From Pampus argenteus (Eukaryota; Chordata; Actinopteri; Scombriformes; Stromateidae): DNA of 64,000 nt. Shown one piece after another: positions 50,760-63,300 of the stretch. Position 1 is the first letter of the stretch, and each line of letters starts with the position of its first letter. The position numbers and the translations under genes are program-made. The notes beneath the pieces are model-generated. The model worked only from the letters and a program-made list of their open reading frames with translations. It was not told the DNA's origin and ran no database searches. The stretch lies in NCBI GenBank assembly GCA_036937835.1, contig CM072879.1:20411501-20475500 (forward strand), read 5' to 3'.

Positions 50760-51437
50760 GATGAGACCCATTGCCTTTCATTGCCTTTCAAATCGGCAAG
50801 AGTACTCATCCAGGTTACTGGTAGAGTCCCTGAAAACATCCTAGTCTGTGGTGTCCAAACATGCCTGCAGTTCCTCCACAGCTTCCTTGCTCCACTTCCT
50901 ACATGTCCTCACAGCAGGTTTACAGAGCTTTAGTTTCTGCCTGTATGTGGGAATGAGGTGGATCATCACATGGCTGAGGTTACCTTTGTTAAAGTTGCCG
51001 AGGACAATAACCAAGGAGCCCAGGTTCGTCCGCTCCACACGCAGTATCTGGTTGGCCAGTGCGTGCTGTGCGACCTGCATGTTGGCCTGTGGTGTAATGT
51101 AGACACTGACCAGAATGAATGCAGCGAACTCACGGGGAGAGTAAAAGAGTTTACAGTTAATGAAAAAAGTTTTCAACTCACAGGGGGAGCAATGCTGCTG
51201 CATCACTGTCACATCACCACACCAGTTACTGTTAGTGTAAAAACAGATACCTCCACCCTTTGCTTTGCCGGAGAGAGCTCCGATCTGCTCTGTATAGTTG
51301 GAAGTGTATCGATTCATCCAGTCACGTCTCCATGTGCGGTGGCCGTGTGCGAGACAGTGCACAAGCGCACCGGAGCACTTATCTCTCCTGCGGTGTGTGA
51401 GGGCACCTTTGACAAATGAGGAAAAAACAGGAAGCAT
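50760..51437 (-). pseudogene. LINE endonuclease fragment B
   Basis: The minus strand reads WRRDWMNRYTSNYTEQIGAL, KGGGICFYTNSNWCGDVTVM, KLFYSPREFAAFILVSVYIT, SLVIVLGNFNKGNLSH, then jumps to VMIHLIPTYRQKLKLCKPAV and KWSKEAVEELQACLDTTD. A stop (TAG where the family has Trp) follows at about 50840, and similarity then continues as DVFRDSTSNLDEYS. Compared with fragment A, the catalytic GDFN is GNFN and the TLDHCYT portion is deleted. Same L2-like family as fragment A; inactive. Confidence 0.87.
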
Positions 51438-53926
51438 AAAGAGACAGGAAGTTTATTAACAGGCTGCTCTCATGGGACAGAGTGATGAAGGGACAGAGAC
51501 ATAGAAACTGTAGTCAACAGGAAGAGACACCTGGACTGATATATTGATTAGAAGAAGAATAATTGATGTGACAACGAAGTTACAAACAAAATAATTTAAA
51601 GCTTTCAGGACAAATAAAATCAAACAATCCTAAGAATCAAACAGAATAAAATTCTCAACACTAATATATGATCAATTGTTAAAATAATAAAAATAAAAAG
51701 ATTAAAATGGATGCAAATGACCAGCAGCTTTAGAAAAATGTGTTTTCAACAAATTAGTCCGTTAGTTTAATAATCTTCAGAAAATTAATAGCCAAATATT
51801 TTGATAATTGTCATTTTTAAAATGAAAAAGTCCAAATGTTTTAAATGTTTCCAGCTTCTTAAATGTGAATATTTTCTAGTTTCTTTAATCCTCTATGACA
51901 ATAAACTGAATATCTTTGGGTTAACAAAACGAGACATTTGAAGATAAATCTGCATTTTTCACCATTTGCTGCAATTTTTAGTTTGTAAATTTGAAGCTTT
52001 ATTTTCATTACATTATTATTTGATTCAGTGTTATATTCTGCACTGCAGCAGTAATGGAGGCTTCTTTACGGTCTATACTGAGGCTGCAGCCATTAACGTT
52101 CAGTGTTTAGAAAGCTGACGAGTGAGATGAATTTGACGCATCATCACGTTGTCTGTAGTGTCTGTAAACTCTCTTCTCTCAGTGTGTTTGCACTCTGTGC
52201 CACTCTGTATGCTCCCATGATCCTCCTGTTTGTTAGGGAGGTTGCTACTTAGCTCCCATTAGCTTGTTAGGAAAGGTTAGCTCATGCAAAACCTCCTGCG
52301 AACAAGCACAGGGTTTGTTAAGAGAAGGATTTTTCTTAACAAGCTGGAGAGCAAACAGGAGAGAGGAGACAGACAGCACTCTCTTCTTATTCATGCTCCT
52401 TAAAATCAGATTCTACACGAGGATCCAAACACAGCAAACATTTCCCCACTGACTTCCTCTCAGCATGTTAACCTCATGTTTTTGTTCTAATCTATGCAGT
52501 TTGTCATGAATGAAGTCAGTCGACAGATGGGCTTCAGGCCAAACACAGCTGATTAGATTTCAGTCTAACCCTAACTCTAACCCTATTTCTGCCATCAGAT
52601 GACGAATGAAACCTCCAGAGACTCGATTTTCAAACCTCAGGCAAAGAAATCCAATTAGTGTCCGAATGTAAAGGAACTTCACAACAAGAAGTCTGTCTTT
52701 GTTCGACATGTGAAGTTTCTTTCTCATTTGTGCGTCCTGATGATGTTAGATGGAAGTTCCCCCTAAAATTTCTCTTTAACCAGCTGGGGATGCAGATGTA
52801 TCTCTATGATGACACATCCCGTTACTAGGCAGCTGCATAACCGCCTTTCATAATGCTCTCTTAGCATTGACCAGCATGTGTTTAATTATCTACAACTGTT
52901 CAGTTTGTAGAGTTGATCTCTGGTCATTCATAATCCTGTTCTTATTTATTTGGTCACATTTTTTCTGTTTTAAATCATGATTTTTTTTAGTTTAAACTTC
53001 TTACAGCTGCTGGTGTTTAAACCTGAAATACTGAATGAAGGCAAGAAACTTTAGTTTTCATTCCTCAGATAACAAACGATCAAATCAAATCAAATCATGA
53101 TAAGACCAATGTGAAAACCAATGTGCAGGGAGAGGAAAGAAGTAGTAGGCTTATTGATTACCTCTAAATAATTAACATATACTGTCACACTTAAAAAGTA
53201 GAATTATGAAAAAAGGAACCCAGGTTAACCTAGTTAAGTTTAGTTTTATTTCCCTCCCTCATTGAACTATATATATGTAAATATTTGGAAAACTGAATAT
53301 GGATTGTGAGATGTCTGACTGAAGAAATTCACACATTAATACATTAAAGATAAAGGCACATAACTTAAAGGTAAAGGCACAAATACAAATAAAGTATTTA
53401 AATAATGAGTTAATAATCATTTCAATCAATCATAAAAAAAATGATAATTCTGCTAAAATTGTGATTATTTCATCATCAAATGTTTTTGGCCCTACTGAAC
53501 TAGTGCACTGATCAACAGTTTCAGTGCTTGTTGTGTTTGTTGACATGCATAAAGACTGATGCTGAACTGATAAAAACATCTGTAACATACAGCTGCTGCT
53601 GCTGCTGCTGAACAACTGAATGTCCCAGCTAGCCCTGTAGGCACCACAATGTGTTCATGTTATCAGTGTTATTGGATTATGTGTCTCTCTTATCTCTCTT
53701 ATTTTGTGATGAAAGATATTGTGTATTATATGTGTTGCAGTCACAGAACATTTTCACTAATGTATTATTTTACGCTGACACACAGGCTCTGTGTAGGAAT
53801 TGTGAACATGTTGCTTGTAATATATTCCGTTTCTAACTAAATCTCATGGTTAGATCCAAATCAACATTTAACTGATCTGCTAAAAATATTGTGTAGATCA
53901 TTGTTGGTTTGGATCCAAACAACCAG
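51438..53926. other. Non-coding stretch
   Basis: AT-rich and mixed, with no gene recognised. A (CTG)n-like run of five units lies at about 53590-53610, and CAAATCAAATCAAATCA at 53085-53100 is a short head of the 2176-type repeat. Confidence 0.45.
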
Positions 53927-54215
53927 AAAAACACGAGAAGCAGACCCAATCAAAGGAACACAGAGCAGAGAACCACAGAGCAGACCCAAGCAGAACAACA
54001 CGAAGCAGACCTAACCAAAGGAACACAGAGCAGAGAAACACAGAGCTGACCCTACCAGAGCAACATGGAGCAGACCCAACCAGAGAAACAGAACAGAGAC
54101 AGGGAGCAGATCCAAGCAGAGAACCACAGAGCAGACCCAACCAGAGCAACATGGAGCAGACCCAACCAGAGAAACAGAACAGAGACAGGGAGCGGATCCA
54201 AACAGAGCAACACGA
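53927..54215. repeat. CAGAGCAGACCCAACCAGAG minisatellite
   Basis: Imperfect 17-35 bp units (GAGCAGACCCAACCAGAG, AACACAGAGCAGAG, AACAGAACAGAGACAGGGAG) are organised in a higher-order repeat: a block from CCAGAGCAACATGGAGCAGA to GGGAGCAGATCCAA occurs twice, about 86-90 bp apart (about 54055 and 54141). Open frames over it are artefacts. Confidence 0.85.
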
Positions 54216-54350
54216 GGAGGAGTGAGCTGCACTCCAGAATCTGTCGCTCCATTTTTCTTCATTCAGCTCATTGTCTTGTTTTTGCTTTTCAGTTGGTCTC
54301 TGAGGTCTTCCTGTCTTATAAAGTCTGTTTTACAGTTTGTCCTTCAGTCT

Positions 54351-54396
<46 letters not shown>
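54351..54396. repeat. (CA)n microsatellite
   Basis: About 23 CA units; a further short CA/GT/GA cluster follows at 54482-54540. Confidence 0.95.
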
Positions 54397-54398
<2 letters not shown>

Positions 54399-56516
54399 GG
54401 GAGAAGCTGGTAAATGGCCTGTCAGGATGAAAACTGATTCCACTTTCTCAGTCTGGCACTCAGGGTGCCTATTCAAGGCCAGCACACACACACTGACACA
54501 CACTCACTCGTGTGTGTGTGTGAGAGAGAGAGAGAGAGTGTGATGACATTAGTGCAAACACGGCTGCCATATTCTGTGTGTGCAGGTCTCAGGTATATAT
54601 CAGTCTTTTAGAGTAAATCTAAAATAGGGCTGCAACTAATGATTATTTTTTATTATCAATCAATTAATCTCCTGATCGTTCGTTGATTATGTTTCTCTCT
54701 CCCCTTGTTTCACTTCACTGTCAACTGTACAATATAGGCAAGAAATTCCAAAAACAATCTTTATAAAACAATTGCAGAAACAAAATGCAGCCCTGTAGCA
54801 ATCCCGTTAACTCCACATCAATCGTCAGTTTTTTTTTGAATAAGTGAGATGAAAGGCGATGATGTGCCTCCCACTTTGGATGATGCACATATCTTATCTA
54901 GTAACATGGTTTATTTGCAGGCCACACAAATGACAATGCAGAGTTGAGACCAAGAGGCAAAATAAACCCTAGCCTAGCCCTACCTATAAGCTTTATCAAA
55001 AAGGAAAGTTCCCATTGTAAGTCCACATTCTTTGACTGTAGCCATGATTTTAGAAATACTAATATCCGAAATCTAAACATGAACACACAAAACACAAGAT
55101 CACATACAAATAACAAAATCTGTCAAACTAAATGGAGCTGGATACTATTAAAATAACAAACAGTATATCTGCAGCCAGAAGAGATTCAGAGCAAAGTGAC
55201 CAAACTTTTACATTTTAGTTTTAACAAGGTTTCAGGCAGAAAGTGAGTCGTGGAAACAAATGACTTTGATTCTGTATAAAGTCTGACACCATCATCCTCA
55301 GCCTGCCTCTCAGCTTTCTGTCCTGTTACTGTCTGAACACAAACTAGCTGTACTCTTTATCTAACAGACTGAGATACTGCTGCTGCTTTCTTTTAGATAA
55401 ATTAGCAGCTGGCAGCTTCCTGTTTGTATGTATACCTCGGACCACTTATCGCTGCGTGCCGGCCAGCGGCTGCCGTTCATTGACTGTTACTGTGAGAACA
55501 TCAAACCAACTTTGAGATTTTAATTGTATTGGTTTGATACGGCACAGTGACCTGAACAACGTGTATATTATGAAGGCTAATAATGTCTAAAGTATTAATA
55601 CATTTACCATGTGTTCAAGTAAGTTTGTGAATGTCTTAATTCACACTGAAACCAGAGTAATATTGCTTAATTCTGCAGTAAATGTGTAATCGATCAAACC
55701 CCACTCTCTCTTTCAGATTTATAATCAAATCTTAATATGAGCCTTTTATATAAATCAGTGTGACATCCGCAGGGAGCAGAAAGAGTGAACTTCCTGTTTG
55801 AGACTCTTGTGACACATTAGTCCCGTCGTATAAATGACAGATTGTCAGGCAGCAGAAAACACAACAGGAACAAGATGTTTCAATTATCTAAATGAGTTGG
55901 GGCTGACTGGCAATGAGCCACAAAGACAAAAACAACAACAAAAAAACATAGAGAGATGTTACAAACTCAAAAAAACTCAAGAAGACACCTTTTAATTATT
56001 AAGAGGTTAAAAGCTGTATAGTGCTGGAATTGTGTAAATCAATAAAACTGATGTTTGGGATGGATCAGGGTGATGGCGGGGCCTCTGGAGCTGAACATTT
56101 ACTCAGTCCTATCTTCTTGGTCTTTTTCATTTATTAAAATTTTGAGGTGACATTCAACAATTATTACTACATCACACCACAAATCAAATCAAATGTACAG
56201 GAAGCTTTAGGCCCCGATCAGACAGAACACAGGTGCACTGCCTTGTTTAATAAAGCCTCGTTGAATCGCCTGTCCTTAGCCTAGGTCACTGAGCTGAGAA
56301 ACAGTAACCTTACACAGGGGTTGGTGTGTGGTGGAGGACAGGTAACAGGTAAGCAGCACTGACATATAAAAATGTGAAAGTGTCACACAGGTTCAGTGAA
56401 AGTACTGAAAATGCAGGAAACACTCCTGACTGAGTGATTGTTTACTGACAAATATTACTGATGCATTAAAGTGCAGCATGTTACTGAAGACTTGGTGGAG
56501 GTGGAGCTGTTCATCT
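54397..56516. other. Non-coding stretch
   Basis: No exon is recognised. Includes a small fragment at 54965-55010 (CTAGCCCTACCTATAAGC, TTTATCAAAAAGGAAAGTTC) of the repeat family at 5585-5720. The rest is mixed AT-rich sequence. Confidence 0.5.
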
Positions 56517-56912
56517 TCATGCATCCCTGCTCTCTGAAGCTCTGTGTCTCCTCCATGTCCTCCTTGTCTCTCCTCTCTGAAGCTCTGTGTCTCCTCCATG
56601 TCCTCCTTGTCTCTCCTCTCTGAAGCTGTGTGTCTCCTCCATGTCCTCCTTGTCTCTCCTCTCTGAAGCTCTGTGTCTCCTTCTCGTCTTTCCTTTCTAA
56701 AGCTCTGTGTCTCCTCCTCGTCCTCCTTGTCTCTCCTCTCTGAAGCTGTGTGTCTCCCCCTCGTCCTCCTTGTCCCTGCTCTCTGAAGCTCTGTGTCTCC
56801 TCCATGTCCTCCTTGTCTCTCCTCTCTGAAGCTCTGTGTCTCCCCCTCGTCCTCCTTGTCCCTGCTCCCTGAAGCTCTGTGTCTCCTCCTCGTCCTCCTT
56901 GTCTCTCCTCAA
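56517..56912. repeat. 43-bp minisatellite, about 9 copies
   Basis: The unit is CTCTGAAGCTCTGTGTCTCC, TCCATGTCCTCCTTGTCTCT, CCT (43 bp), confirmed by CTCTGAAG starts at 56532, 56575 and 56618. Variants alter CTCCATG/CTCCTCG/CCCCTCG and TCTCTCC/TCCCTGC. Because 43 is not a multiple of three, each unit shifts frame, yet all minus-strand frames stay open (ETQSFREERQGGHGGDT-like peptides). I treat this as compositional, not coding. Confidence 0.92.
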
Positions 56913-57167
56913 CTACGTTGTGTGTTGAAATGTCCCAACGTGATGATAAAAATGTCCGGTCTCAAACAGTGCTGCTAACTTTCTGGCCATCCATCTTTCT
57001 GGTGTGTGTGTGTTTTATTCTTTAAATCATTAATTTGCTGCTCGGAGCCAAAACAGCCATGATGTCAATTCTCATTCACAGAGACGAAGCAAACTGCCCA
57101 CTCTAATGAATGAATACTGACACACACACACACACACTAACACTAACTCTCTCTATTCGCATCACAG

Positions 57168-57246
57168 CCGACGCCCACCATGACCTGCTGATATCACCTC
57201 ATCTTCTGCCCTCCTCCCCCTCTTCGTCTCCTCTCTCTCCTACAAA
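57168..57246 (+). other. 5'UTR part of the semaphorin start exon
   Basis: The acceptor ATTCGCATCACAG (AG at 57166-57167) is preceded by a pyrimidine run and CACTAAC, so the start-codon exon probably begins here. The 79-nt leader is pyrimidine-rich (CTCCTCCCCCTCTTCGTCTC) before ACAAAATGG. If transcription instead starts nearby, the leader would extend upstream through a CA tract, which seems less likely. Confidence 0.55.
57180..57191 (+). promoter_or_regulatory. Tiny upstream ORF (ATG ACC TGC TGA)
   Basis: CCCACCATGA is a strong start context (A at -3, C at -1 and -2). It opens a three-codon frame, Met-Thr-Cys, that stops 55 nt before the main ATG at 57247. If the leader assignment is right, it could tune translation of the semaphorin by reinitiation. 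Confidence 0.45.
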
Positions 57247-57385
57247 ATGGACCCAACCGATTGGCTGTCACTATGGCGGCCGCCGCTGGTACTCCTTCTG
57301 CTCACTTCCTGTTTCCTGTCTGAGTCTACCTCGACCACGCCCTTCCCCAAAGACCTGGAACCAATCAGTGCAGTCAGCTGGGAGC
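57247..57385 (+). CDS. sema6c: sema6c coding exon 1
   Basis: Residues 1-46 plus one base of codon 47: start codon, signal peptide and FPKDLEPISAVSWE. The donor is GAGC|GTGAGT. The following intron is only 89 bp (57386-57474) and has no in-frame stop if read through, but it is not a multiple of three and retention would shift the frame. Confidence 0.9.
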
Positions 57386-60300
57386 GTGAGTGGACTCATT
57401 ACATGATGATGATGATGATGGATGTTTTGTTTCCTGTCAGCCTCAGCAACATCATCATGCGTTTGTCTCTGCAGAGTCGTATCAGTATCCAAGTTTTCAG
57501 GGTTTGCTGCAGGATAACGACACGCTGCGACTCGGTCTGGACTTTCAGAGGATGTTACGCATCAACCACATACTCTACATTGCAGCCAGGTCAGCACACA
57601 CACACACACACACACACACACTAATCATGAAAATAACAATAACAGTAACAATAATAATTATAAACTGGTTGCAGCAACTCAGATATAAATTTATTTTGTT
57701 TGTCCTACATGTTGTACTACGTATCACAACCTCTAGACGTTGTGTTAACGTTCCTTGTACTGCCTTTTAGAAAGCTGTATGATGTGTTTTCATTTTTATG
57801 CATCAATTTACATACATTTAGATTTATTTATTTATTTTCCGACCTCATTAATACCTTCATCTAGAAACTTCATTGAAACTTTTCAACTGTAAATGCAATT
57901 CTAACCCCCTCATTTATCTTTTCATAACGCTCATTTTTTTACTGAATGCAGATCATGACTTTTTCATACGTTAGCCAACACTTTACACTTACACAAGATT
58001 TTCCACTTCAAATGACATTTCATTTATTTAAATAGTCACTTCAGTTTTCATCTTTTACTGGTACAATCTTGTTGGAAGTCTTAACTCAATATGCTGTTCA
58101 CCAAAGGCTGGGATATTATCTAACACATTATATTTAAAAATGCCGGATATCTTCAAAACTGTATTCTCTGCTGTAACATTTATTAGTGTGATATAACGAT
58201 GTGTATTAACTCTGCAGGGATCACGTGTTCGCAGTTAACCTGACGACAGCTGCAGAGGAGTTCGTCCCTCAGCAGGTGAGAAAAATGTTTTTATATGTGG
58301 ATTTGTTACTTCAGGAAAAACAAATACTGCACCAAGCTTTTAGAAAGTCTAGCATGAAAAATAAAATCCTACCACAGTAACAGTACATAAGTACAGTGAT
58401 CTTGATGTAGTTAAAGTACTGCAGTAACACTACATAAGTATAGTGATCTTGATGTAGTTAAAGTACTGCAGTAACAGTACATAAGTATAGTGATCTTGAT
58501 GTAGTTAAAGTACTGCAGTATCAGTACATAAGTATAGTGATCTTGATGTAGTTAAAGTACTGCAGTAACAGTACATAAGTATAGTGATCTTGATGTAGTT
58601 AAAGTACTGCAGTAACAGTACATAAGTATAGTGATCTTGATGTAGTTAAAGTACTGCAGTATCAGTACATAAGTATAGTGATCTTGATGTAGTTAAAGTA
58701 CTGCAGTAACACTACATAAGTATAGTGATCTTGATGTAGTTAAAGTACTGCAGTAACAGTACATAAGTATAGTGATCTTGATGTAGTTAAAGTACTGCAG
58801 TAACAGTACATAAGTATAGTGATCTTGATGTAGTTAAAGTACTGCAGTAACAGTACATAAGTATAGTGATCTTGATGTAGTTAAAGTACTGCAGTAACAG
58901 TACATAAGTATAGTGATGTTGATGTAGTTAAAGTACTGCAGTAACAGTAGTAACTGATATATTATTATATATGACATCATTATATTATTAATACTGAAGC
59001 ATCAGTGTTAGAGCAGCATGTTACTGTTGTAGCTGCTGCAGGTGGAGCTAGTTTCAACTACTTTATATACAGTTAGATAGTTTAGTCCAGTGGTTCCCAA
59101 CCTAGGGGTCGGGGCCCTCCAAAGGGTCACCAGATAAATCTGAGGGGTCGTGAGATGATTAATGGGAGAGGAAAGAAGAAGAAACAAAGTTCTGATACAC
59201 AAATCTGTTTTCAGCTTTTGGACTTTTTCTCTAATCTTTGATTTTTGCTGAAATATTGAATCATTTGAACATTTATTGAAATGAAACCATGTGAGAAGTT
59301 TAGAGGTAAAAATCACTATTTGGTGGAGCTGTTAACAACTCATAGACATCTGAAATGTGACCCGACTACACACTGCTTTTAGTAAGACGTCAACAGACTA
59401 AAAGGTTGAAACCACTGGTTTCATCTTTAACAATGTGTTGGATTTTAAAAGCTTCTTATATTATCCATTGAGTCAAATCTGCATCTGAACAGTAGTGGAG
59501 TGGAAGTATAAAGTAGCATCAAATGGTAATACTTAAGTAAAACAGTAAAGTAAATGTACTTAATTACGTTGTAATTACAATGCTTTTCCATCATACAATT
59601 AGACTTTGTGAAGTTTCTGTGTGATTCAGTCTTAATAAGAATCAAATCTGACGGCTGATGATGCAACAAAAGATCCTTTTTACTTTCTGCACAATAGACG
59701 CAGTAAATATGAGAGCGGCGCAACAAAACTGCAGCAGCTTGTAATGTCTGAAGCAGTTCCTTTGATCCACACACCTCCTCCTCATCAAAGAGAAAAGGTT
59801 ACAGGGTGGCTCCTGACAGTAATGGTGCATTGTGGGATGGCGGCCTACAGCAGCTCTTTGATGTGAGCTGTTACTGTCGTTATCAGTGATCCAACCATCA
59901 CATCACATCCTGCTCTGTAGCTCTGTGTGATGCTTTTAAAGAAATGTTTTCCATTTTTAATCATGAACTGTTGAATACACAAAACAAAATAATATGTCCG
60001 TAGTTTAAGTTTGAGTTATTTCTTTCAGGCAGAAATAATCTTTAATATTAACCTCAATGGAGCCTTTCACAGTCTCACACTAAACATTTTCCCGTGAATA
60101 ACAGCTGCTCAGTCTGAATCTAAAAATGGCTTCCTCTTCACATTATCCAGCATACACCTGATCACAGTTAACAGAAGGATCGGAGCATAAATACATTTAT
60201 CACAGTAATCATAGTAATCCAATGACAGTTGTTTGTTCATCCATGTTACACTGTAAACAGGAGCTGCTAACAGCAGATTCACATGACTTTTAATGGACAG

Positions 60301-63300
60301 GTTCACATGTTTCCAGTGTGTTAAAGCATCAGTCAGGTGTCCATATGAACAGTGACTGTAATCATTGCTCCTGTTCATACTGGCTGTTCAAAGATCTGCT
60401 TCAAATGTGCTTTCAGTGTCAGTGATGGAGGTTAAAATCCACAGTGTGTCCACACAGTCATTTAAAGTAGATGTGAAGCTTCTCTGAGGCTTCATCAGTG
60501 TGAGTTAGTCATATCAAGTGGATATCTGACACATTTACAGTCTGTTTAGCATCAAATTCCCTCTTTGTGTTTCCCTGTTGAGCTGTGGTGGAAGTATAGG
60601 AACAAAAAGAGGGACTTTGGCTCTAAAAACACTGTAACGTTGAAACATATCTGCTGGATTTGAAGCTTCATATTAGCTTCACATAAACTTTAAATCCATG
60701 TTTGTGGGTTTAGTCTCCATCACTTCCATTGTAAGTGTATTATGAAGGGATCTAATGGTCAGTATGAACAGGAGGATGATTACAGCAACAAACACATGTT
60801 CACTGTTCATTTGGTTCCTGACTGTTTTAAGACGCACTTAAAATGGTGAACCTGACCCGAACAAGTATAGGCTGAAGTTGCAGCTCACAGCTAACTCGCT
60901 GAATTCAGAGCATTGTTATATGAGCATTATGGGAACTCCTCTCATGCATCCAAAGCCAACCTGCACTGGTTTTTGGTTTGGTCTTCTGTAACATATTTGT
61001 GGTGTAATTTTATTGGAGTGTTTCAGCTTTTCTGCCTGTTTGTCATATTTGTCATCAACGAAGCATTTTATGCGAGATTCTAATGTTTTTCTCTTCATGT
61101 GTTTCAGAAGTTGACGTGGAAATCCAAAGACGTCAGCAAGTGTACGGTCAGAGGGAAGAACAGCGTGAGTTTCCTCTTGATTTCATTTTAATTTAAACTT
61201 TTAGTCTCTTTTATAGGTTCTTACTTCCAGCTTAACACATTAGATGGTTTAAAAAGTGCAGATTCAAATATGCATATGTATATGTTTCTAAGTTGTTACC
61301 AGCCTTTTGCTGTTTGAGAGAAATGTTTCATCACAGCTTCAGAAAAACAAACTTTTTAAAGACATTCATTTAGAAAAAATGAGATTTTATCACGTGAATG
61401 AGGATATCATTTATTTATTTTTGTGCTTTTTGTTGGTTTTCATGTTTCAGGATGAGTGTTACAACTATGTCAAAGTTCTTGTGCCCCGAAATGACGAGAC
61501 GCTGTTCACCTGCGGCACCAACGCTTTCAACCCCACCTGCCGAAACTACAAGGTACACACACACATGTCCCACCCTGCTTATGGCCCACTCTCAAACTGA
61601 GATTAGTGTTCCTGCTGCGCTGTGAGGAAACCGTGTTATTCAACAAAACACACAGAAGTGTATTCATATTAACATTTTTTTGGTAAATACTATGAACCTT
61701 GTACTGCATTTTTCTATCCTCACTCCTCCTTCTCTTGAACCTGTTCAAGAGCATATCAGCAGAAATACATCAAACTTCAGAGGAAAGAGAGCACTCCTTC
61801 TTCCATGTTCACGCCAGAGGTTTGATTGACAGGCGCTGACCCCGTTTAGTAACACGTTTACCTGAAGACGAAACAAGGAGCTTTTTCTTCTGTCAAAAGT
61901 TGGTATCTAAAACAAGATTCACAGCACTCAGACAGACGGCTGCTCTCATTCTATGATTGAGTTTTGACTTTTGTTTGTTCAAAGTGAATTAATGGAAATA
62001 AAGGCTGACTGCTACTGTACGTGTCTGCTGTGCTGGAAAAAAAGGTGTTTAATTACAGTGTGTGATTAGAAGTTCAATTTAACTTCAGGAGGATTCACCC
62101 AGATGTGTTTTATGGAGCAGCATGGACTGAATCAGAAGAAGTATTCAGATCATTTACTTAAGCAACAGTAGTGAAGTACGGCAATGTAAAAATACTCCTG
62201 AATTTTAGATCCAGAGTAAAGTACACAAGTATTATCAATTTGATGTAGTTAATGTATTAAAAGTAGACGTAGACAGATATTTTAATATATTACAGAAACA
62301 TTTATTCTAAACTTTGCTTTTTGGTTTTAACCTCTTTGGGTTTTGAACAATTATTGATTTTGTAGAGCAAGTCAAACGTCTGTAACAGAGCTTAAACGGC
62401 AAACACTTTGGGTTACAAATGGCTTCATTTTTATCTTTTTTTATAAGATTATTATATATTATTCAATGTAAAAGTTTATTCAGAAAAGTTACTAAATCTG
62501 TCAGATAAATGTGTTCTTGTGCACATGCAGCTCTCATTTCATGTTACTTTTGTAAACCTTTGTTGAGTTGTCACAAACGTTTCCAACAATGTTCGGATCC
62601 AGAGAAAGCACACTCCTCCTGTTATTGTTGTGATTGAGGGCCATACTGTGCATTTAAATCTGTGTATGCGTGGCAGTTTAGATGATCATCAACACAAAAA
62701 TTTAGTTAATTTAATTTGGAGCTTTGTTAACATTTCTATCAACAGTTTCTTCATGTTCTCAGTTTCCATCATCTTCACAGACAGCCTAATATTCATGCCT
62801 TTATCGGTTCTCATATGTGACTGCTTTGATGAGTGATGTGTCTTAATTGTGTTTATACATGATATGAAAGCTGAGAAAGCTTCATTAATTCTTTAGTTTG
62901 GGTGGGACAGAAGGTGAACAGCTCAGGTACATGCAGCCCTGCTGAATACTGCCCGACACCAGCTGATTAGCAGCATTATTATCGTCTCTGCTGACACGCT
63001 ATGAATAACATTAGCACAAATTACCCACAAAACATTAAGATGAACTCTTTCTACAGGAGGCAGTGAATGAAAGAGACAGCTTTTCTCTCTGAGTCCTACT
63101 TTGTCTTTATTCTTTAATCTTATTGATGGGAAATATTTCATTCTCCTCTCAGATGATGAGCCTGGAGCAGGTCGGGGAGGAAGTGGTCGGCCAGGCTCGA
63201 TGTCCCTTCGAGTCCGTTCAGTCCAATGTAGGACTGTTTGCTGGTGAGTCAAAAGTGACTTTTTCTATTTTCATATCATGATATTTATTGACATTAAATA

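Larger units (their letters stand above)
58276..61107 (+). other. sema6c intron 3
   Basis: 2.8 kb, the largest intron between coding exons in view. It hosts the 47-bp minisatellite and the hAT-like element described separately. From 59580 to 61100 it is unique-looking AT-rich sequence with no further feature. Confidence 0.85.

Noticed and set aside
50841..51437. A 198-codon minus-strand frame considered as a host gene
   Set aside because: The residues match a LINE endonuclease with an internal deletion, and a stop interrupts the next family motif.
62923..63252. 109-codon minus-strand frame
   Set aside because: It is a shadow of sema6c exon 6 and its flanks.
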